A stretch of 13,203 bases of DNA from Microbacteriaceae bacterium (GTDB lineage Bacteria > Actinomycetota > Actinomycetes > Actinomycetales > Microbacteriaceae): positions 1-13,203 of the forward strand of contig WOYR01000045.1 in the NCBI GenBank assembly GCA_011620705.1, written 5' to 3'. Shown here one piece after another: positions 6,896 through 12,217 of the stretch. Each line of letters begins with the position of its first letter. Within the stretch, counting starts at the first letter, position 1. The notes under the pieces are model-generated. The model did no database searches. It was not told the origin of the DNA and worked only from the letters and a program-made list of their open reading frames with translations. The position numbers and the translations under genes are program-made.

Positions 6896-7335
6896 AGAGC
6901 TGCGGACTTCTCCTTGACCTGGCGCTGGATGCGGCCGAGCATCCCGATCATCCCGCGCAGCCGGAGCGGGCTGACCGCCTCGGTCAGGCCGATCTCCAGC
7001 GGGAAGTCGGACGGAACGGCCAGAACCTGCTCGACCGTCAACCCGGCGAGACCCTGTGCCAGGATCGAGGCGAATCCGCGAGTCGTGGGCGATTCCCGCG
7101 GTGCGGTCAGGAACACGCGGACCACGCGATCCTCATCCACCTCGACGAAGAGGAAGACGGGCGACTGGCATTCGACGACCCGCTCCAGCAGATCGGGATG
7201 ATCGGCGTAGCGCTCGGGGAGTTCGGGCAACTCCTGCGAGAACTCCAGCAGCAACTGCAGGCGATCGCTCTGCTCGAGCGCCAGGAAGTCGTCGCGGATG
7301 TCGGCGAGGGCCTCGGGGAGTGCGGTGTCGGTCAC
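6892..7335 (-). CDS. sufE: SufE family Fe-S cluster assembly sulfur-acceptor protein
   Basis: SufE proteins accept persulfide sulfur on one cysteine, normally from the desulfurase SufS, and pass it to the SufBCD scaffold for iron-sulfur clusters. This 147-residue cytosolic protein is full length. The active cysteine is in VVECQSPVF (C56), followed by the conserved APRESPTTRGFASIL (78-92) and the C-terminal SPLRLRGMIGMLGRIQRQV. The start is GTG 7335, 16 nt after the stop of the sulfurtransferase gene on the same strand. A GAAGGGG run lies almost against the start codon, so translation may depend partly on coupling to the upstream gene. The TAG stop shares CTAG (6892-6895) with the convergent hydrolase gene. 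No sufBCDS genes are in the window; pairing with a rhodanese suggests that enzyme as a possible sulfur donor (inference). Confidence 0.94.
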   Translation of the reverse strand: MTDTALPEALADIRDDFLALEQSDRLQLLLEFSQELPELPERYADHPDLLERVVECQSPVFLFVEVDEDRVVRVFLTAPRESPTTRGFASILAQGLAGLTVEQVLAVPSDFPLEIGLTEAVSPLRLRGMIGMLGRIQRQVKEKSAAL

Positions 7336-7351
7336 CCCTTCAGTGTGCCAG

Positions 7352-8251
7352 TCAGTGAGCGACGGCGCCGGGCTCCGCGCCCTTGACGATCGGCACGCGC
7401 ACCGCGCTGCCCCATTCGGTCCACGATCCGTCGTAGTTGCGCACGTTCTCGAAGCCGAGCAGGTGGGTCAGCACGAACCAGGTGTGGCTCGAGCGCTCGC
7501 CGATTCGGCAGTACGCGATGACATCGTCGCCGGGCTTCAGACCGGCTCCGGCGAGGTAGACCTCCTCGAGCTCTGGACGGGTCTTGAAACTGCCGTCCTC
7601 GGCAACGGCCTTCGCCCATGGCACATTCTGCGCGGTCGGGATGTGGCCGGCGCGCAGCGCGCCCTCCTCCGGGTAGGCGGGGGCGGAGGTGCGGTAGCCG
7701 ACGTACTCCTCGGGGGAGCGCACATCGATCAGAGGGGAGCTGCCGATCACCTCCAGCACGTCGTCCCTGAAGGCGCGGATGACGGAGTCGTCCCGTTCCA
7801 CCACCGGATAGTCCACCGGGGCCGGGGTGGGGACGACGGTCGTGTACGCCCTGCCCTCGGCCTCCCATTTGGCGCGGCCGCCGTCGAGCAGGCGCACATC
7901 CTTGTGGCCGAACAGGCTGAACACCCAGAGGGCGTATGCGGCCCACCAGTTGTTCTTGTCGCCGTAGATGACGACGGTCGTATCGCGGGCGATGCCTTTC
8001 GAGCCGAGGAGCTTCGCGAAGCCGGCGCCATCGAGGTAGTCGCGGGTGACCGGGTCGTTCAGCTCGGTGTGCCAGTCGATCTTGACGGCGCCTTCGATGT
8101 GGCCGGTCTCGTAGAGCAGCACGTCCTCATCGGATTCGACCACGACCAGGCCGGGCTCGCCCAGGTGCGCGGAGAGCCAGTCCGTGCTCACCAGGCGTTC
8201 GGGATGGGCGAAGGCGGCGAAGGCTGGCGAAGGGTCGTTCTCAATGGGCAT
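7352..8251 (-). CDS. Thiosulfate/3-mercaptopyruvate sulfurtransferase, tandem rhodanese (CysA/SseA type)
   Basis: A 299-residue cytosolic enzyme with two rhodanese domains. The inactive N-terminal domain spans about 20-140 (VSTDWLSAHL, GHIEGAVKIDW, VVIYGDKNNWWA, LLDGGRAKWEAEG). The catalytic C-terminal domain spans about 160-290 (LIDVRSPEEYVG, GHIPTAQNVPW). Its active loop YCRIGERSSHTWF carries Cys248. A CRIGER loop is that of mycobacterial CysA-type thiosulfate sulfurtransferases, as opposed to the CG(S/A)G(V/I)T loop of mercaptopyruvate enzymes, so thiosulfate:acceptor transfer is the better guess. The start is ATG 8251 with AGGAG 6 nt upstream; a longer open frame to 8377 lacks family similarity. 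It heads a two-gene operon with sufE (16-nt gap), which supports a role in persulfide delivery. Confidence 0.94.
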   Translation of the reverse strand: MPIENDPSPAFAAFAHPERLVSTDWLSAHLGEPGLVVVESDEDVLLYETGHIEGAVKIDWHTELNDPVTRDYLDGAGFAKLLGSKGIARDTTVVIYGDKNNWWAAYALWVFSLFGHKDVRLLDGGRAKWEAEGRAYTTVVPTPAPVDYPVVERDDSVIRAFRDDVLEVIGSSPLIDVRSPEEYVGYRTSAPAYPEEGALRAGHIPTAQNVPWAKAVAEDGSFKTRPELEEVYLAGAGLKPGDDVIAYCRIGERSSHTWFVLTHLLGFENVRNYDGSWTEWGSAVRVPIVKGAEPGAVAH

Positions 8252-8380
8252 CTGCGTCTCCTGAGTGAAGCGGCCTGCAGCGGTAGGCTGAGGCGTCCCC
8301 TTCAGGGTAGACAGTCGATCACGTGCCCGCTGACGTGCCGTAAGAGTTCGACACGAAGTCCGAGTCCCGAGGCACATCCC
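8252..8380. promoter_or_regulatory. Divergent region between the sulfurtransferase and ZapE-like genes, with a CACGT-n8-ACGTG inverted repeat
   Basis: This 129-bp gap must carry promoters for both directions. For the rightward gene, TAGGCT (8284-8289) fits a TANNNT -10. For the leftward operon, TACCCT on the minus strand (plus 8304-8309) is the best candidate. Neither has a clear -35. CACGT at 8320-8324 and ACGTG at 8333-8337 form an inverted repeat with an 8-nt spacer and could be an operator; no regulator can be assigned. Confidence 0.3.
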
Positions 8381-9412
8381 ATGCAGCAGTTGTCCGTCCC
8401 GTCATTGGCCGAGCGCGCTCCGCAGATGAGCGGCGCCGAGATGGCGGCATCCCTCGTTCCGCCACGGCAGTTCGCGGATGCGACGCTCGAGAACTACCGC
8501 CCGGATCCCGACTACCCGTCCCAGGCCCAGGCCGTCGCGAAGGTGCTGGCCTTCGTCGACACGTGGAAGGGGGCGGGCGGCGGGCGCTTCGGCCGGCGCA
8601 GAGCCCCCGGCGTCAAGCCGGGCCTGTACCTCGACGGCGGCTTCGGGGTCGGCAAGACCCACCTGCTCGCCGCGCTCTGGAAGCTCGCCCCCGGCCGCAA
8701 GTACTTCGGCACCTTCATCGAGTACACCGCGCTGGTCGGTGCGCTCGGCTATGCGGCGACGGTGAAGCTGCTCAGCGGGGCCAGCCTGCTGGCGATCGAC
8801 GAGTTCGAGCTCGACGATCCAGGCGACACGATGCTCATGAGCCGGCTGCTCGGCGAACTCACGGCATCCGGCACCCGGATCGCGGCCACCTCCAACACGC
8901 CGCCGAACGCGCTGGGTGAGGGCCGCTTCGCGGCATCGGACTTCCTGCGCGAGATCCGGAGCATGGCGGATCGCTTCGAGATCGTGCGGATCGATGGGCT
9001 GGACTACCGTCACCGCGAGGTGGAGGGGCACGCGCCCGCGCTGGACGAGGACGCCTTCGATGCGGCGATCACGGATGCGGCCTCCGCCGGCACCGCCGGC
9101 TCGGTGACGGCCGATGACTTCCGATCGCTGCTCGCGCACCTGGCGACCGTGCATCCCTCGCGTTATGTGAAGCTGGTCGACGGCCTCGACACGGTCGGAC
9201 TGCGAGGTGTCCGAACGCTCGGCGATCAGTCGGATGCGCTGCGCTTCGTGGCCCTGGTCGACCGGCTCTACGACGCGCAGGTCCGGGTGCTCGGCACGGG
9301 CACGCCCCTCGACTCGGTGTTCGGGGAAGAGATGCTGGCGGGCGGTTACCGCAAGAAGTACCTGCGCGCGGTGTCGCGGCTCATCGCGATGACCACGGGG
9401 CAGCCCGAGTAG
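8381..9412 (+). CDS. zapE: AFG1-like AAA+ ATPase, cell division protein ZapE family
   Basis: A 343-residue cytosolic P-loop ATPase of the AFG1/ZapE family. E. coli ZapE interacts with FtsZ and affects division; mitochondrial AFG1/LACE1 works in protein quality control; actinobacterial members are little studied. Visible motifs are Walker A GGFGVGKTHLL (K92), Walker B LLAIDEFELDD (D140, E141) and sensor-1 IAATSNTPPNAL (N172). These are followed by FLREIRSMADRFEIVRIDGLDYRHR and a C-terminal DRLYDAQVRV segment and YRKKYLRAVSRL. The N-terminal FADATLENYRPDPDYPSQ is typical of the actinobacterial forms. The start is ATG 8381, with a weak GAGG 8 nt upstream. The stop (9410-9412) lies 3 bp from the stop of convergent nhaA. 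Confidence 0.92.
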   Translation: MQQLSVPSLAERAPQMSGAEMAASLVPPRQFADATLENYRPDPDYPSQAQAVAKVLAFVDTWKGAGGGRFGRRRAPGVKPGLYLDGGFGVGKTHLLAALWKLAPGRKYFGTFIEYTALVGALGYAATVKLLSGASLLAIDEFELDDPGDTMLMSRLLGELTASGTRIAATSNTPPNALGEGRFAASDFLREIRSMADRFEIVRIDGLDYRHREVEGHAPALDEDAFDAAITDAASAGTAGSVTADDFRSLLAHLATVHPSRYVKLVDGLDTVGLRGVRTLGDQSDALRFVALVDRLYDAQVRVLGTGTPLDSVFGEEMLAGGYRKKYLRAVSRLIAMTTGQPE

Positions 9413-9415
9413 GGG

Positions 9416-10579
9416 TCAGGAGGTCTCGGGCCCGGGGCCGGCCCTGCGATAGCTGCGAGCTCGAAGACCCGTCACGACCGCACCGATGATCGCACCGATG
9501 ATCGAGCCGATCAGAACGGCGAGCGTGCCCTGCGCGATGATGCTGCCGTCTGCGCGGAACGCGAGCTCGTTCATCAGCAAGGAGACGGTGAAGCCGATCC
9601 CGCCCAGGGTGGCGACCACCAGCACGTCGCCGACGGGGACCGCCATGGCTCGCTGCGCCTTCGGCACCAGCCGGGAGGCGATGATCGCCCCAGCAGTGAT
9701 TCCGACCAGCTTGCCGACCGGCAGGGCGACCATGATGCCCCAGAACACCGGGCTGAGCCCCGAGATCCCGACCGACGGGATGATCACGAGTGCCGAGACG
9801 AACGCGAACAGCGGGAGGACCAGGCCGTTCGACCACGGCTCGAGGGTGTGCCGTGCCTTTCCGGCGACGGCGGGCGCCATGATCAGGCCGAGGGCGACCC
9901 CGGCGATCGTCGGGTGGATCCCCGAGAGATGCACCAGCGTCCAGGCGGCAGCACCGAGAACGATCAGCGCTGCAACGATCCAGGGCGCCCGTCGCCCGCG
10001 CACCCGGTAGCTCAGGAAGCCGAACAGCAGCACGACCGGCACCGCGGTCAGCAGCGGAATCGGGTTCAGCTCACTGGTGAACAGGAAGGCGATCAGGAGG
10101 ATCGCGATCAGGTCGTCGATCACGGCGAGCGCGAGCAGCAGGGCGCGAACCCGTGAGGGGAGTCCCCTCCCGAGCAGGGCGAGCACCCCCAGCGCGAAGG
10201 CGATGTCGGTCGCGGTCGGGATGGGCCATCCGTTCACCAGCGCCGGATCGCGCACGAATCCGAGGTAGACGAGCGCCGGCGCGAGCACGCCGCCGATCGC
10301 GGCGACCGCAGGGACCAGGGCCTTGCGCGCGCTGTCCAGCTCGCCGTGCGTCAGCTCGTGGCGCAACTCGGTGGCGGCCAGGAAGAAGAAGACGGCGAGC
10401 AGCCCGTCGGTGATCCAGTGGCCGGCGGAGAGCTCGAGGCCCAGCCACGGGATGCCGAGGTGCGCGTCGCGCGCGGTGAACAGGGCGGGCCCGACCGGGC
10501 TGTTGGCCAGGGCGACCCCCAGCGCCGCGGCCACGACGAGGAGCACGGCCGCGACGCGTTCGGAGCGGAAGAGGGTCAC
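9416..10579 (-). CDS. nhaA: Na+/H+ antiporter NhaA
   Basis: An inner-membrane antiporter of 387 residues that exports Na+ or Li+ in exchange for protons, supporting alkaline pH and salt tolerance. About eleven or twelve hydrophobic segments are visible. Key elements match the family: FFFLAATELRHEL with E71 and E75 (pH-sensor region), PTATDIAFALGVLALLG with D125, the central AVIDDLIAI pair D155/D156 (counterparts of E. coli D163/D164), PVGKLVGI with K290 (E. coli K300), and GGIGFTVSLLMNELAF near the C-terminus. The start is GTG 10579, giving the usual MTLFRSERxAA N-terminus; the ribosome binding site is weak. It diverges from amtB across 247 bp and converges with the ZapE-like gene across 3 bp. 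Confidence 0.96.
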   Translation of the reverse strand: MTLFRSERVAAVLLVVAAALGVALANSPVGPALFTARDAHLGIPWLGLELSAGHWITDGLLAVFFFLAATELRHELTHGELDSARKALVPAVAAIGGVLAPALVYLGFVRDPALVNGWPIPTATDIAFALGVLALLGRGLPSRVRALLLALAVIDDLIAILLIAFLFTSELNPIPLLTAVPVVLLFGFLSYRVRGRRAPWIVAALIVLGAAAWTLVHLSGIHPTIAGVALGLIMAPAVAGKARHTLEPWSNGLVLPLFAFVSALVIIPSVGISGLSPVFWGIMVALPVGKLVGITAGAIIASRLVPKAQRAMAVPVGDVLVVATLGGIGFTVSLLMNELAFRADGSIIAQGTLAVLIGSIIGAIIGAVVTGLRARSYRRAGPGPETS

Positions 10580-10624
10580 CCGCCCATTCTGTCTCCCCGT
10601 CGTGGCTGCACCGCCGCCGAATTG

Positions 10625-10640
10625 GGGGCGGATTCGCCCC
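10625..10640. repeat. GGGGCG-gatt-CGCCCC inverted repeat upstream of nhaA
   Basis: A perfect 6-bp GC stem with a 4-nt loop lies about 46 bp upstream of the nhaA start on its leader side. It might be an operator or a structured leader element; it also sits between the two divergent genes as a possible insulator. No regulator can be named. Confidence 0.35.
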
Positions 10641-10645
10641 TCCTC

Positions 10646-10661
10646 GAAACACGATGTTTAC
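10646..10661 (+). promoter_or_regulatory. GlnR-like box, degenerate copy (GAAAC-n6-TTTAC)
   Basis: GAAAC at 10646-10650 and TTTAC at 10657-10661 are separated by exactly 6 nt. This matches the b-site/a-site half of the actinobacterial GlnR box (gTnAC-n6-GaAAC repeated), with one mismatch, T for G at the first base of the a-site. It lies about 180 bp upstream of amtB. Confidence 0.4.
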
Positions 10662-10676
10662 ACCAGCCAACCGCGC

Positions 10677-10714
10677 GTAACGCCCCTGAAACACGTGGAC
10701 AGCAGGGCGGTAAC
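10677..10714 (+). promoter_or_regulatory. GlnR-like box upstream of amtB (GTAAC-n6-GAAAC, plus a phased GTAAC)
   Basis: GTAAC (10677-10681), then 6 nt, then GAAAC (10688-10692) is a perfect match to gTnAC-n6-GaAAC, the recognition pattern of the OmpR-type nitrogen regulator GlnR. A further GTAAC at 10710-10714 is in phase at 11-bp periodicity, 33 bp from the first GTAAC. The position between the first two is filled by ACAGC. amtB is a classic GlnR target in actinobacteria, so context agrees. Whether this organism encodes GlnR cannot be seen here. Confidence 0.6.
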
Positions 10715-10826
10715 GTGCCCCCGCCACACTGGCCTTGAACCCGACGTCCGGTCCCCTTGGTGCGAGCGCGGATGCCAGGCTTCTCCCCCTCACCCGGGCA
10801 CAAGAGAGAAAAAGAGGAACCTACCC

Positions 10827-12095
10827 ATGCTCCATCTCGCGAGCGGTCCCACCATTGGAGACACGGTGACCGCAATCAACTCGCTCTGGCTGATCGTCGC
10901 CGCAGCGTTTGTGCTGCTCATGACGCCGGGCGTCGCCTTCTTCTACGGCGGCATGGTCAAAGCGAAGTCCGTCATCAGCATGATGATGATGAGCTTCGGT
11001 GCCATCGCCATCGTCGCGGTCCTCTGGGTGCTCTACGGCTACGGCCTGGCGTTCGGAACCCCGCTGATCCCGCACTTCCTGGGCAACCCCTTCGATCCGT
11101 CGAACAACCTGCTCGGGCTGAGCAACCTGCTGGGCATCGACAAGACGGGGGCCATGTCGCCGGATCTGAACGGGCTCGCCTTCGTCGGATTCCAGGCGAC
11201 CTTCGCGATCATCACGGTCGCGCTGATCTCGGGCGCGATCGCCGATCGCGCCAAGTTCGGCGCATGGATGGTCTTCGCCGGCGTCTGGGTGACGGTCGTC
11301 TACTTCCCGGTCTGCTACGCGGTGTTCAACCTCGGTGACGGCTTCTCGGCGCACGTGCTCGGCGTGAACGACTTCGCCGGTGGAACCGCGGTGCACATCA
11401 ACGCCGGTGCTGCAGGCCTCGCACTCGCGCTGGTGCTCGGCCGTCGTGTCGGATTCAAGAAGGGCATGAACGCCCCCCACAACGTGCCGCTGACCCTGAT
11501 CGGCGCCGCTCTGCTGTGGTTCGGCTGGTTCGGCTTCAACTCCGGCTCCGAAGCCGCCGTCGACGGCGTCGCCGCCATCGCCTGGATCAACACGCTGGCC
11601 GCGCCCGCCGCTGCCATCCTCGGCTGGCTCATCGTGGAGAAGATCAAGGACGGCAAGCCGACTTCGATCGGTGCGGGATCGGGCGCTGTCGCCGGCCTCG
11701 TCGCCATCACGCCGGCGTGCAACATCCTTTCGCCGTTCTGGGCGGTCGTGCTCGGCCTGATCACCGGCGCGATCTGCTCCGTCGCGATCGAGCTGAAGTT
11801 CAAGCTCGGCTTCGACGACTCGCTCGACGTGGTCGGCATCCACCTTGTCGGCGGTCTGATCGGAACCCTGTACATCGGCTTCTTCGGCCAGGGCATCGGC
11901 ATGATCTACACCGGGACCGGTTGGCAGCTCGGGGCTCAGGCCCTCGGCGCCTTCGGCGTGATGATCTACTCCTTCGTGCTGGCGTTCGTCATCGGTTGGA
12001 TCATCCAGCACACGATGGGCTTCCGTGTCAAGACCGAGGACGAGGTCGCAGGTGTCGACACGATCGTCCACGGCGAGGAGAGCTACGCGCTCTAA
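10827..12095 (+). CDS. amtB: Ammonium transporter Amt/AmtB
   Basis: A trimeric inner-membrane ammonium channel, 422 residues with about eleven membrane helices. Family signatures are all present: TPGVAFFYGGMVKAK (33-47), ISGAIADRAKFGAW (133-147), DFAGGTAVHINAGAA with D182 and twin-histidine H190, and LLWFGWFGFNSGS (229-241). The second twin-histidine H339 lies in GIHLVGG, and the C-terminal tail is GFRVKTEDEVAGVDTIVHGEESYAL-like in segments (GFRVKTEDE then HGEESYAL), which contacts PII proteins in relatives. The start is ATG 10827 with AGAGGA 8 nt upstream. GlnR-like boxes lie 110-180 bp upstream, suggesting induction in nitrogen limitation. Unlike many bacterial amtB genes it is not followed by glnK. 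Instead a UUCG hairpin and then an Amt-like membrane protein gene follow. Confidence 0.97.
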   Translation: MLHLASGPTIGDTVTAINSLWLIVAAAFVLLMTPGVAFFYGGMVKAKSVISMMMMSFGAIAIVAVLWVLYGYGLAFGTPLIPHFLGNPFDPSNNLLGLSNLLGIDKTGAMSPDLNGLAFVGFQATFAIITVALISGAIADRAKFGAWMVFAGVWVTVVYFPVCYAVFNLGDGFSAHVLGVNDFAGGTAVHINAGAAGLALALVLGRRVGFKKGMNAPHNVPLTLIGAALLWFGWFGFNSGSEAAVDGVAAIAWINTLAAPAAAILGWLIVEKIKDGKPTSIGAGSGAVAGLVAITPACNILSPFWAVVLGLITGAICSVAIELKFKLGFDDSLDVVGIHLVGGLIGTLYIGFFGQGIGMIYTGTGWQLGAQALGAFGVMIYSFVLAFVIGWIIQHTMGFRVKTEDEVAGVDTIVHGEESYAL

Positions 12096-12121
12096 GGAGC
12101 CTGATCCTCGTCATCGCTCGA

Positions 12122-12157
12122 AGCGGGGCGTCGTCTCTTCGGAGGCGGCGCCCCGCT
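12122..12157 (+). terminator. Strong UUCG-capped hairpin after amtB
   Basis: The 9-bp perfect outer stem AGCGGGGCG (12122-12130) / CGCCCCGCT (12149-12157) continues inward through TCGTCTC (12131-12137) / GAGGCGG (12142-12148). Together they give about 16 consecutive pairs with two G-U wobbles, closed by a C(TTCG)G tetraloop (12138-12141). It starts 26 nt after the amtB stop. No T-run follows, as is common for actinobacterial terminators. It should end or greatly reduce transcription into the next gene. Confidence 0.75.
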
Positions 12158-12175
12158 CGCCTGCGCGCATCGTCC

Positions 12176-12209
12176 TAGGGTTGGGTCACCCGGCCACGAT
12201 CGAGAGGAG
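12176..12209 (+). promoter_or_regulatory. Candidate -10 (TAGGGT) and ribosome binding site for the Amt-like gene
   Basis: TAGGGT at 12176-12181 fits TANNNT and lies just after the amtB terminator hairpin. It would give a short leader of about 30 nt containing GAGAGGAG, whose AGGAG (12205-12209) is 8 nt from the ATG at 12218. No good -35 is visible, since it would fall within the hairpin. The ribosome binding site is convincing; the promoter is tentative. Confidence 0.4.
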
Positions 12210-12217
12210 CAGCAGGG

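Larger units (their letters stand above)
10580..10826. promoter_or_regulatory. Divergent nhaA/amtB regulatory region
   Basis: No gene lies in these 247 bp. Going right there is a GC hairpin (10625-10640), a minus-strand AGGAGG (10639-10644) with no start codon at a useful distance, GlnR-like boxes (10646-10714), and a possible -35 TTGAAC (10735-10740) without a convincing -10. The amtB ribosome binding site AGAGGA follows at about 10813-10818. The nhaA leader lies at the left end. Confidence 0.5.

Noticed and set aside
7298..8380. In-frame extension of the ZapE-like gene upstream to 7298
   Set aside because: It would overlap the whole sulfurtransferase gene on the other strand. Family similarity begins only shortly after the ATG at 8381.
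10639..10644. A perfect AGGAGG on the minus strand, suggesting an upstream start for nhaA or a small leader ORF
   Set aside because: No ATG, GTG or TTG follows within a usable distance, and the nhaA N-terminus already has its usual length from GTG 10579.
10821..12071. A 416-codon minus-strand frame opposite amtB
   Set aside because: Highly charged antisense shadow; amtB on the plus strand is unambiguous.
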